Shown here in pieces: positions 26,380-56,179 of a DNA stretch of 64,000 bases; position 1 is the stretch's first letter, and each line of letters begins with the position of its first letter. This stretch comes from Ridgeia piscesae. Lineage: Eukaryota; Annelida; Polychaeta; Sabellida; Siboglinidae. The position numbers and the translations under genes are program-made. The stretch is from NCBI GenBank assembly GCA_025642075.2, contig JAODUO010000425.1:186001-250000 (forward strand). The letters are read 5' to 3'. The notes beneath the pieces were generated by a model that ran no database searches, was not told where the DNA came from, and saw only the letters and a program-made list of their open reading frames with translations.

Positions 26380-26610
26380 CTACATTGAGGGCAGTTGTGA
26401 CACAAGACTCACACTGGTGACAGTTGTGACAACTTGAGTGACACAAGCCTTACACTGGTGACAGTTGTGACAGCTTAGGTGACAGAAGCCTTACACTGGT
26501 GACAGTTGTGATAGCTTAGGTGACAGAAGCCTTACACTGGTGACAGTTGTGATAGCTTTGGTGACGACACAAACCTTACACTGAGGACATATGTGAGCTT
26601 GAGTGACACA
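26380..26610. repeat. 41-bp tandem repeat, about 5 units
   Basis: The unit is of the type ACACTGGTGACAGTTGTGAC then AGCTTAGGTGACAGAAGCCTT, with an 18-bp insertion or deletion between some copies. Confidence 0.88.
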
Positions 26611-27292
26611 ACCATGACAGACAACTAATGACACTGGCTGAGGCAATGACATTAGTATACATTAGAATGAGTAGACTGAACATCACCAAATATCTGACAT
26701 CAAGTGACAATGTCATGTCACCAAGTACCTGATATTTGATGACATGTCACAAAGTAATTTATGATATACTTGTAGTGTAAGCTGTGTTAATGTCATTGAT
26801 CTTTTATAACTATTAAACCTTACGCAGCACCATTTGAGTAACTTATCTCAATCTCACAGTGAACCTGTGACTACAGGTAACCACAGGTAACTACAGGTAT
26901 CCTATCCACTGGTAACTAGAGTGAACAACCCTCACTTCTGCTCACAATGACAGACAGTAATAAATAGTTTATGTGTGATCTGTGTTAGTGTGAGTATGTG
27001 TGTGTATGTGTGTCTGTGAAGTGGAGTATATGACACATCTGCAGTGTATAGCAATCTGTCAAATACAGACAAACTAGAAAAATAGCAAATTCACCGCCGT
27101 ATTTAAACCAGCACCTACCAATTTAGAGTGACATTTCCCTCAAAACACCCCAGTAATCTGTACAGTGACAGTATATACACCAGCACTCTGTGTTCAAATC
27201 TTGTATAATCACATCCACATATATTACGCAACAATGAGTGACATAGAAATGTTGATACTTTGGTAAACATAATGCAACATGTTGCTCCATTA

Positions 27293-27900
27293 ACAAACAC
27301 TTGATGGCTAAGTGCCCCCTCTCTCTTGAGTCACACATGTCACAGAGAGACTAACAAACACTTGATGGCTAAGTGCCCCCTCTCTCTTGAGTCACACATG
27401 TCACAGAGAGACTAACAAACACTTGATGGTTAAGTGCCCCCTCTCTCTTGAGTCACACATGTCACAGAGAGACTAACAAACACTTGATGGCTAAGTGCCC
27501 CCTCTCTCTTGAGTCACACATGTCACAGAGAGACTAACAAACACTTGATGGCTAAGTGCCCCCTCTCTCTTGAGTCACACATGTCACAGAGAGACTAACA
27601 AACACTTGATGGCTAAGTGCCCCCTCTCTCTTGAGTCACACATGTCACAGAGAGACTAACAAACACTTGATGGTTAAGTGCCCCCTCTCTCTTGAGTCAC
27701 ACATGTCACAGAGAGACTAACAAACACTTGATGGCTAAGTGCCCCCTCTCTCTTGAGTCACACATGTCACAGAGAGACTAACAAACACTTGATGGCTAAG
27801 TGCCCCCTCTCTCTTGAGTCACACATGTCACAGAGAGACTAACAAACACTTGATGGCTAAGTGCCCCCTCTCTCTTGAGTCACACATGTCACAGAGAGTC
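27293..27900. repeat. 61-bp tandem repeat, 10 units, nearly identical
   Basis: The unit starts TTGATGGCTAAGTGCCCCCT and ends GAGAGACTAACAAACAC. The only common variant is GGCTAAG versus GGTTAAG. Uniformity implies recent expansion. It falls within the proposed RAB6 3' UTR, so it could be transcribed. Confidence 0.97.
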
Positions 27901-28330
27901 TCCTGCTTGCACCTTACATTTAAAAAACAACCCCTAAACTAGTCGTCATTTACTGACATGCCTGCCTGAAAGGACACATGTATACCTGTGTGTATAGGTA
28001 TGCATAAACACATACAGGTGTACACAAACACCTGTTCATAAACGTGTACACAACACTTAAACATACAGGTGTACACAAACACATGTACATACAGGTGTGC
28101 CCAAACACATCTGTACACACAGGTGTGCACAAACAAGACACTTGGAGAGCTGACAAGTGTCCATGACACTACAGCAGTGGACAGTGTCCAAATGTCACAT
28201 GTCTTTGACACATCACAAGCGCAGGCGTGCACAGACGACATAAAACGTGATCACCATGGCGACGACACTAATGTCAACCAATCATAAATGGCAACGAAAA
28301 GAGACATGAGCATTGCATTGTGGGCCGTCT

Positions 28331-46960
<18,630 letters not shown>

Positions 46961-46979
46961 ACTTTTGAACGAAATATGC

Positions 46980-47155
46980 AAACTGTGTTCGTTTTTTAAT
47001 CAAGTATAAAACGAAATCGTTTTACTTTTACAGTTTCGGCTGCCCTCTCATTTTGACTAGCCGGCAAAAAAGTGTGGCTTCGGTGGGATAATTCGGTCAC
47101 ACTAGCGGCATTTTGTAAACAAACTTGATGAAATTGCATTGTCGCCGAAATGGCC
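46980..47155 (+). repeat. Left arm of a diverged inverted repeat upstream of RAB6
   Basis: The segment begins AAACTGTGTTCG and contains TTTCGGCTGCCCTC, ATAATTCGGTCACACT and GAAATTGCATTGTCGCCGAA. It aligns in inverse orientation to 48331-48527 over about 180 bp with indels. Confidence 0.75.
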
Positions 47156-48330
47156 TTGTAGTATTGTAGTATTCGTTTGCATCTTGATACTTATTTTTAG
47201 TCAGTTTCAGAACAATTGATTTATTGACTCCTGTAATTTGAAGCATTCCACCTTGTAAGATATGTCCATCAGCAGATCTGCGCCGACAAATTAAGTATGT
47301 TTCAAGTCTAACCTAAATTGCTACGTAAGCTATTTCTCGTGACACACATTGTCATCAGTTATATACGTTAATTAATGTGACGTCAGATATTTGCGCCTTC
47401 GGACATTTCCGGAAGATAACCTTTTCTGAGTGTGCCCTGTGGTAAGCATTGTATAAATCATATTTTATCAATGTATTAATTGTGCTTGGTTCACATGGCT
47501 TCATATTTGTGATATCATTGAATAACATATATGTACATGTTTATTTATGTGCAAATGAGGTACATATATCCATTTTGCACATGGGTGAGATTTTTTAAAT
47601 TTACAGTTGCAATGTAGATTTAGTTATTTGCTGTTATGTTCTGACCTCAACTGTTTATTTTCGATTCGCATTTTAAAAAGGAGGAATGATTAAAAGGAAG
47701 GAATGATTAAAAAATACTAATGGCACTTTCCAACGTCTCACTAATGGAAGTTTATGAAAAGCTAGCTGTGTTAATGGGATGTGCATGATCGTGCAGTAGT
47801 TGAGAGACTTTCATTTATAATGCCACATTATTCAAACTGGACAGCTATGCTCTGGGCACGGTAAATCAGTAAACACGTAACGTTCCCGTAACGTTAGCAG
47901 AAGGTTATAATTAGGTTATGCAATAACATTTCCATATATAACGTTATGGGAACGTAAAGAAAACTGTCTAAAAACGTTAGGAGAACGTTACCGGCTAACG
48001 TTTTCGTAACGTAGAAATAACGTTCTGCTAACCTGATTTTATTAGCTTGGCTGGCTAAGTTCACAAAGTTTTGTTTTCGTCATACTGGTGACATCCTGCC
48101 ACCTCCAAAGGCTCGGTTTAGTTTTAGGTATGTTCAACTCAAGATTACTAGTCCGCAATCAATTATGGTTTACAATTAGTTTGATTTTCAAACACTTCAT
48201 GTAAATGCTACAATCTCAAACACTAGTTTTATATTATTTACTAAACAGAATAACTAATGTTGTCGAAACCTTTCGTAAAATAACGACGCCAAAATGACCA
48301 ACATCTATCCGTACTTGTCGCGACGGTAAC
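47156..48330. other. Interior of the inverted-repeat pair
   Basis: AT-rich, with no open frame of note and no transposase visible. It contains the ACGTT-rich block at 47873-48035. Confidence 0.5.
47873..48035. mobile_element. ACGTT-rich palindromic repeat, possible MITE fragment
   Basis: AACGTT or close variants recur about nine times in 160 bp, in both orientations (GTAACGTTCCCGTAACGTTA; GAGAACGTTACCGGCTAACG). The ends GTTAGCAGAAGG and, inverted, GGTTAGCAGAACG match. This resembles fold-back DNA-transposon remnants. No target duplication was identified. Confidence 0.45.
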
Positions 48331-48527
48331 GACACCACTTCGGTGACGACACAATTTCCGAGAGTTAGCTAGATTTCAAAACGCCTCCAGTGCGACCGAA
48401 TTGTCCCGATTAAGGGGGTTTGCCGAATAGCCGAAGTATGAGGGAAGCCGAAGCTTTCTAAATGTAAAACGCAAACACGAAAAACTATTTCGTTTTTATT
48501 ACTTGATAATGAAGACGAACACAGTTT
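48331..48527 (-). repeat. Right arm of the inverted repeat
   Basis: Read on the minus strand it begins AAACTGTGTTCGTCTTCATT and contains CTTCGGCTTCCCTC, ACAATTCGGTCGCACT and GAAATTGTGTCGTCACCGAA, matching the left arm in order. Confidence 0.75.
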
Positions 48528-48799
48528 CCGGTTTCCTTTTTGTTCGCAAATATCAAAACGAAAATGAAAATACGGCACATACACAGACCCGGCACCAGAC
48601 AGTTTTTAATGGCAAACTAAACTGCCGTGTCTTACGAGGATGGCCTAACCCTGGGTGTTGATTCTGTCGGTTTCTGTGTATATGTCCGGAGGTAGGATAG
48701 AGAGTTGTAATAGGTGTTTTGTGATTTCTAGGACCGATTATAACACTGTCACCAAAATTAATCTTTGGCCCGTGCATGCTTGCAAGCGTCTAGCCTCAG

Positions 48800-49400
48800 T
48801 TACCCAGACTCCGTGAGGTGGCAGCAACTTTTCTAGCCCCTGCGAAGTTACGCAGCCGAGCGACAGTCGGCTAAGCGAGACTTGACAGTTGACAGCAGCG
48901 CACCATGGATGTACATACCAGATATCGCTGCTGCTGAGTTCGTCAGTACAGGTGATCCTCTATATGCAAAAGACCTGGCGAATCCCATAGCTACGAGACG
49001 TGCTTGATTTAGTTGAGCTGAATTAACTAGTTTATTCACTAACATTGCCAATCATGATGTTTCATCCGTGAGAATAACGCTAATACCCCATAGTTTGAAG
49101 ACGGCTACATAATTGTCTTGAGAATTCTACTATAATTAATGACTGCCCCATCCAAATCGCACGAGCAGCAAAATTCAGGACGGTTCTGTGTATTCTAAAA
49201 CGTGTTTCTCCTAAATATCCCAAACATTGCATGTAACATGAGAAGCGTGTGGCTGTCACATGCTATCACATGACCGCGCGGAAGCTGACCACACTCCTCG
49301 ATGGAGATGTCATTGGCTGACGTTAGAAGAGGAGACTTTGAAAGGGATAGAGTAACTAGCCTCGATTAGCCAGGCACCGTGAGGTGGCAGCACTTTTAAG
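48800..49400. repeat. Dispersed repeat with CCGTGAGGTGGCAGCA motif
   Basis: The motif occurs at 48810, 49377 and 49653 (variant GAGGTAGCAGCA) and again near 54096. The copies at 48850-48890 and 54165-54210 also share GACAGTCGGCTAAGCGAGACT-like sequence. Part of this region (49050-49345) is the second copy of the repeat at 13838-14080. Confidence 0.65.
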
Positions 49401-49849
49401 CCCCTCAACTCTGCCCGGGGAAAGAAACGCTCTGCATTTGTTACTTACGGTCTTACCCCAGATTAGGGTAGAGACGCTGATTGGCTCTCAGGCCAACTAT
49501 GAAATAAACATTAAAATAACGATATACTTTTATAAGATAATGATATCATATGAAAAGTATTCAACATTGAAGTTATATTAACAAAAAAATAAGTAAAAAT
49601 TCAAATTTACAGTTGTTTATAAAATAAGAATTACGGCAGGTTTAATCAGTATCCGTGAGGTAGCAGCATTGTTTATCCCAACACAAATAACATACAAATT
49701 AAATAAGGATACTTTATATCATTTACAAATTAAATAAGGATACATTTATATAGTCCTGGACGAAATTGACCCGAATCACACACCAATCTTCGTGGCCCGT
49801 GATCTTGGTAAGCTGCCAAACATTGACTTGAATATCCCGTGAAATCACT

Positions 49850-50680
49850 ATGTGCAAGAACAAACAGAATGACACTGATGACGCGTTCCAGCTACTAACC
49901 AACTCAGTGTCTACACTGTCGACGCACATCTCTACTCTGGTGTCGTCACTTACTTCAGGTGTGCCCAAACCTGTGAATGCCACTGCGAATTCCCTGTTGC
50001 CACTGCAGCAGATCATTACTGAAGACGTCGCTACAACTACAGCCGCCAAATTCGTGCCTAGACGTCTCACCATCTCCTCTGAACGCTGTAGATCATCCCA
50101 GAGCTCAACAATCACTCCTTTACAATTAGTGGCGTCAACCTCGGCTGAGTCGGCGATCACTTCCCCGACGTGTTCGCCCCCTGCTCCACAACAGTCTGTC
50201 GAGACCACTACACAACCGTCTACATCTACTACACCAACTGGTAACACATCTTCACCACTGTGGACCGACGTTGTCTCCAAGAAATCACTCAAATCATCTA
50301 CGAAAACGTATGTGTCATCTGTTAGTGTAAAGCAACACAAAACGCAACAAATGACCACAGGAAAATCGTCCGTCAAGTGTGGACTCAAATGTGCTCCAGC
50401 TCGACTTGTATCTGCGGAATACTTTTTAACCGGTTTTCATACCAACACATCATGTGTGGACATTTCTACGTATGTGTCTCAAATTTGAAGATGAAGTGCA
50501 CCTGTAAACGCCTCCCAATAACTCACAACTACTACGCCACTTTCAAACTGTGTGTTGACATTGACAGACCGAACGCTCTCTATGCATGATGCCAACCTTT
50601 GGCCAGTCGGTACAAAGATTGGTCGATACTTTCCTCCAAGGAAGTACAACACAGCAAAATTCAACACACCTATAGACTGT
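49850..50680 (+). pseudogene. LINE ORF1 relic (Ser/Thr-rich protein with RRM-like C terminus)
   Basis: An open segment at 49850-50488 encodes a Ser/Thr/Pro-rich region and then SAEYFLTGFHTNTSCVDIST. After a frameshift it continues MKCTCKRLPITHNYYATFKL, and after another, ANLWPVGTKIGRYFPPRKYN. This order (a GF.T....DI.TYV block, then a YxxFKLxVD block, then WPxGxxIxRYFxPRK) is the RRM-like C terminus seen in LINE ORF1 proteins of the CR1/L2 group. ORF1 proteins bind RNA in the retrotransposition particle. At least two frameshifts and a stop make this copy inactive. Confidence 0.65.
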
Positions 50681-53402
50681 GTATTGCTTCTTTTAATGCC
50701 AGAACCATACGGAACAGTTCACTTGATTTGATTAACATTTTAACTACATGTGATATACTTGCTGTGCAAGAACATTGGCTTCCCAAACAGAGCCTTTCAT
50801 ATATTAATTCTTTGCACTCTGACTTCAGTGCTAGGGGCATTAGCTCCGTCGATTATGGTGATGGTTTCAGTGGTCGTCTTCGTGGTGGTCTTTGTTTTTT
50901 TATGGCGAAGATCACTTGACCCATTCATCGAAATGTTGGTTTGACGATGAGAAAAGATTTCTTGGTCTCAAAATTACTACTTCTAATGCCACAATTCTTG
51001 TTCTTAATGTTTATCTACCATATCAGAACGATGATAATGTTGACGAATATCAAGCTATTTAAGGCAAGATCCAAGCCATATCTGATTCATTTGAATCAAG
51101 TAATATGTTTATTATTGGAGACTGTAATGCTGATTTAAACAAGACTAGCTTATTTTCACCATTTCTAAATTGTTTTATTAGTGAATGTCACTTTATTCCA
51201 AGTGACATTAAGTATCTTCCCCCTGATTCGTTTACATATGTTAGTGACGCCCATGGCTCTAGGAGCTGGCTGGATCATGTGCTTTGCACCCATTCCAGTC
51301 ACTCATCTGTCTCTGATATGGTAATTAATTACGATCGTGTATCTTCGGATCATTTTCCTCTATCGTTTACCATTTCTATCAAATTACTACCCACTTCTGA
51401 AGCATGCACTATGAAACAAACTTGTAAGCCCAGTCCCATGTGGGATTGTGCCTCCTCCCATGACCTTCTCAAATATTACACCAAATCTGGTTCTCGTTTA
51501 TCCGGTATTGATGTACCACATGCTGCTCTAAGTTGTACCAATCCTAACTGCCATGATGAAGCCCATCAGCTGCTCTTGTGCAAAGTTTACAATGGTATCA
51601 TAAATTCTCTTATGGATGCCTCCGATGTCATCCGTACTAAAACGCATAACACAGTCAGAGACTCATCAGGCTGCCAGAGAAACTTTTCTCATCTGGCTGG
51701 CTGCTGGGAATCCGAGACATGGTCCTTTGTATGACTTAATGAAAACTAAACGTGCCCAGTTTAAACGCAACAAAAGACATTGTGAAAAAATGCGGAATCT
51801 CTTAAAGCTGAGCGACTTGCTTCCAATCTAAGCAGTCATGATTTTAAAAACTCTTGGAAGGGCATCAAACAAGCAAATAATGCCAGGTTACCTAACCCCA
51901 ATAATGTTGGAGGTGCCTGTGGCGCTGAAAATGTCAGAAATATGTGGCTTCATCATTACCAATCACTGCTTAATTCTGTACCCGAGTCTACTGTTCACAT
52001 TCATAAGATTGATATATGTAAAATTGTAGCAGTATTCAAATTAGCGACAATATGGTTGTTAAAGTTAAAGAACTACAAGAAAAAGTAATTGCTATGCCTG
52101 TTGGTAAAGCCTCCGGCTACGACCATATCAGCAATGAACATGTTAAGTATGCTAACGAAAAACTACATATTCTTATGTCTCTGTTTTATAGTAGTCTGTT
52201 AATACATGTTTTTTACCTGATATTATGATGACAACAATCATAGCTCCATCATTAAAAATAAATCTGGTGATTTGTCAGATAATAATAACTATAGACCCAT
52301 TGCCCTTGCCACAGTTGTTAGCAAACTATTTGAATCATTAATAGTATCCAGGGCTACCCCATTTCTCTTTACATGTGACAATCAATTTGGATTTAAAAAG
52401 CATCACTCTACCGAGATGCTCATATTTCTGTTAAAACTTTTTCGAAACTATATTGCTAATGGGTCTTCTATGTATGTTACTATGTTGGATGCCTCCAAAG
52501 CCTTCGACAAAGTAAACCACAGCAAGCTATTTGGTAAATTAATTGATCGTGGCTGTCCAGCTTTTATTGTACGCATTCTACACCACAGGTATGATACCCA
52601 ATAATTTACCATCAGATGGTGTCAGGGATTGTCTAGTTTTCTTACTATTTCAAATGGTGTTAAACAGGGTGAAATCCTTTCCCCCCATCTTTTCAATGTG
52701 TACATGGATGAGTGTTAATCTTTGTGCTGGCACCACTTGATGTATCCTGATGACCTCTGTAGTTTTTCTCCCAGTGTTGCTAGTTTGGGAAAACTTACAG
52801 ATTGTTGTGCCAAGTATGGTGAATTGTTTAATATTACGTATAATGCCAAGAAGTCCTTTTGTATGGTTATTGACAACAAACCCCAGGACATGAAAAGTGT
52901 ACATTGTATCCACCTCAATAACCATCCATTACCTTATACTACGAAATGTAAATATCTTGGTCATATAATCAACAATAACCTAACTGATGATGACGACATT
53001 GCCAGACCAAAAAGATGCCTTTATGCACAAGCTAATGTATTAGCTCGAAAATGTTGTCTTTGTAATATTTCCACCAAAATTACTTTATTTCAAGCATACT
53101 GTGCTCCTATGTATACTTCTAGTCTTTGGTGCAAATTCAAAAAAATATAGCATTAAAAGCATTACCGTCGCATACAATAACAGCCTCAGAATTTTACTCA
53201 ACTTACCCTCAAGATGCAGTGCAAGCTTTATATGTTTGCCACCAAGTACATTAAGTCTTTTAATCAACGCATTCGTTCATCCATATTTAGTCTTATATGT
53301 CGTCTTCATCAGTCGGATAATCTTCTTTTTATTAATTACCTACATACTGATATTCATTATAAAAGTTGTATGTACACATACTGGAGGTCGCTATTATACA
53401 CA
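50670..53402 (+). pseudogene. LINE ORF2 relic: AP endonuclease and reverse transcriptase
   Basis: Endonuclease motifs are seen in order across frames: SFNARTI, AVQEHWLP, FIIGDCNADLN (51105 on), SRSWLDHVL and SSDHFPLSF. Reverse-transcriptase motifs are NNYRPIALATVVSKLFESLI (52285 on), NQFGFKKHHST, LDASKAFDKVNH, GVKQGEILSPHLFNVYMDE after a frameshift, and the catalytic box as MYPDDL near 52743. The usual box is YADD, so Ala is replaced by Pro. The C-terminal part ends near 53402. The product would nick target DNA and copy the element RNA, but at least five frame breaks make this copy non-functional. Confidence 0.85.
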
Positions 53403-53690
53403 TGACAATTGTATTGTTTTTTTTTCTTCAAAGTTTGTATATTTATTTTTACAACTTATTTAATTATTTTCCTGATGTATTTATCTGTAATTTTTTTAAA
53501 CTTTACATATATCTTTACGTCGATCACATCATTGCTTTGATTGTATTATATATATTTTTATATTTATTTATATTTTTTAATTGATATATATATATTAATA
53601 AAGTTTTATTTCAGACAAGACGTCGTCCATACACATACACGCAGGCACGCACGCAACGCACGCAGACGCACGCCGCACGCACACACACAC

Positions 53691-53694
<4 letters not shown>

Positions 53695-53752
<58 letters not shown>

Positions 53753-53762
53753 TATATATATC
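53695..53762. repeat. (TA)n microsatellite after the LINE 3' end
   Basis: TA repeat preceded by ACGCACGC/CACACA simple repeat from about 53630. Confidence 0.95.
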
Positions 53763-53775
53763 TGCCAGCTCCACT

Positions 53776-54096
<321 letters not shown>

Positions 54097-54970
54097 CCGT
54101 GAGGTGGCAGCATTGTATAGATCACGCGGATAAGCATTCAAAAGCCGGGAGACTCTTCTCGGCGTAGTTCCGCAACCGACCGACACTCGGTTAAGCGAGA
54201 CTATAGAGTAACCAGAATTTAAAGTCAGCCAATGAAAGTGGTCACGTAATGTAATTGCAGCGTACGTGTAATGCGAACAGCGGTAAATATCCGAGTACAC
54301 ACACAACCGTTCAGTTGCTGGCCGTTATACAGAGATTACAGGCAGTTGTTTTCCCGTATTTATGATGCAATTACGTGCGGCTATTTGCGCTGTTCTCACG
54401 GGTGGGCAGTTGCGACTGGAGAAGTCAATAAACTTGTTCGACTCGGCTAACTTCCGTACTTCACGTAGCGGATTTGCCAAGGGGAATAGCAGCGTCGATT
54501 TTGACAGTAGCATCGTAATAGCACTCCTGGGTCTACCGTACTCCTCGTTGACACGGTTTCTTGATTGTGTTAGAAGGCGGTGGAGTCGGGGGGGGGGGGG
54601 GCTGCTTAAGTCTTTAAGATATGTACTCTACAGAACTTAATATAATCAGCACTCTATACATAAGAAAGCTATTGGGGACCCGGGTGATCAACATTTCTGG
54701 TCGACTGTCTTTCTCAATCGGAACCGCTATTTCACAGGGATTTACTGGATTATTGATAGATGCAGCCATAGCATGACGACCGACCCTGGCAGACTGGAGG
54801 CGGAGGGAGACAATATGCAGAACTCTATTAGCGAACTGCACCATCTCCTGTTTCCCACCAGGACACCTCATTACGCAGTCCGAAACGTGTAGGACGACAC
54901 AAAACTCATAATTTTATACCATACCCAGGGGCGTCGATCCGGTTTTAAAAGTAGGGGGACGTGGGACCAA
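54097..54970. other. No gene recognised; partial dispersed repeat at the left
   Basis: 54097-54240 holds the CCGTGAGGTGGCAGCA repeat and, inverted, a TTTCATTGGCTG block like those at 14030 and 49310. The rest has no recognised coding sequence. A run of 12 G lies at 54590-54601. Confidence 0.5.
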
Positions 54971-54971
54971 T

Positions 54972-55055
54972 TTATATATATATATATATATATATATGAT
55001 GAATATAATATATATATATTATAATGTCATATAATATATATTATAATGTCATATA

Positions 55056-55099
<44 letters not shown>

Positions 55100-55160
55100 A
55101 TATATATAAGTATACATGTTTATTTTTGACATGTATAATATATATATATATAACTTTTTT
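54972..55160. repeat. AT microsatellite cluster
   Basis: Several TA runs separated by short ATAATGTCATATAAT words. Confidence 0.95.
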
Positions 55161-55890
55161 TTATATAAAACAATTAATTGTTGATCTGGTGCTAAAATAA
55201 ACAAAGGCCTGTATGTTATGGTATTTAAAATAGTTATGTTGGTATTTGAACATTTGGGATTCATAGAGTGACACGATGCAGAGGTTACAGGGTTGCCTGT
55301 GTGCGACTTCCCAAACCCACCTTTTGGCAAAGAAATTTGTCATCACTCAAAATGGGATCAAATTACACAAGTGGAGGAATCCGCTGGTTCCGCCGTAGGC
55401 GATATAAGTATCCACCAGGGCGACCAGGCTGCAATCCAAGGGGTGACAGGGCAAACAAAAATTAATAATCTATAATGTGTTTGACAGCTAAACCTATTAA
55501 TATATCAACACAAAATGACAGAGCCCGGCATGATGAATATTTACTGGACTAAAATCAAGTTGCAGGGTGCGGCCAACCAAGCAATTTATTTAGTGATTTT
55601 CCACTAGGTAGTTGGAAGTTTATATCTTAACTCGTATAATTTCTATTAATTTTACTACTAGACCGACGTAGTGTTTAGAAGAAAGGGGAGTGATCAGTCT
55701 CGCTATATATGCCTTTAAATTAGTTGTATGAACTCAGCTCATGACCATACCATACCGACTGTATAATTGGCAATAACCGGACATCTTTGACTGTGGATCT
55801 TTTTAGCTATTTATTTTACACAATCAGTTTATGAAATTATATTTTAATTAATTATATAATTTCACTTATTCAGGTTGTATATTCTATTTA

Positions 55891-55900
<10 letters not shown>
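55160..55900. other. No gene recognised
   Basis: Unique AT-rich sequence. No splice-supported open frame was recognised. Confidence 0.5.
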
Positions 55901-55902
<2 letters not shown>

Positions 55903-55929
<27 letters not shown>

Positions 55930-55955
55930 CACACACACACGCACACACACACACA
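55903..55955. repeat. (CA)n microsatellite
   Basis: CA repeat with two CG interruptions. Confidence 0.97.
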
Positions 55956-56005
55956 CCTAGTGTGTGGCAGAATAATCAACATGATTCTCAATTCTCTGCC
56001 ACTGT

Positions 56006-56128
56006 AAAATACAAAAGAGGATTACAACTGATAAAACAATTCATTATCATTTTCCAATTGGTGGCCACCACCAACTGGAAAATTAAAATGAATTGTTTTA
56101 TCAGTTGCAATGCTCTTATTGTATTTTT
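56006..56128. repeat. Fold-back palindrome with about 60-bp arms
   Basis: The left arm contains AACTGATAAAACAATTCATT and CATTTTCCAATTGGTGGCC. The right arm is its near-perfect inverse (GGAAAATTAAAATGAATTGT, TTATCAGTT). The loop is only a few bases (ACCA). It is followed by AATAAACGTTATTATTATTA, a tail like that of some LINE or SINE 3' ends. It would form a long hairpin in RNA or single-stranded DNA. Confidence 0.9.
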
Positions 56129-56179
56129 AGCCACTCTATACGGCTGCCATACACAATAAACGTTATTATTATTACGAGA

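Larger units (their letters stand above)
26245..28330 (-). other. RAB6: Proposed RAB6 3' untranslated region, about 2.1 kb
   Basis: This runs from the RAB6 stop codon down to the polyadenylation signal. It contains no coding sequence but holds a 41-bp repeat (26380-26610) and the 61-bp array (27293-27900). The boundary is inferred, not seen. An additional 3' UTR intron or an earlier non-canonical signal would change it. Confidence 0.4.
49725..53610 (+). mobile_element. Degenerate non-LTR retrotransposon (LINE, Jockey superfamily)
   Basis: It has an ORF1-like region followed by an endonuclease and reverse-transcriptase region in the same orientation, broken by several frameshifts and stops. 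The 3' end is AT-rich with AATAAAGTTTTATT near 53600 and is followed by microsatellites. No target duplication was identified. The AP-type endonuclease and the RT C-terminal block suggest a CR1/L2-like member, but the clade needs a phylogeny. Confidence 0.85.
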
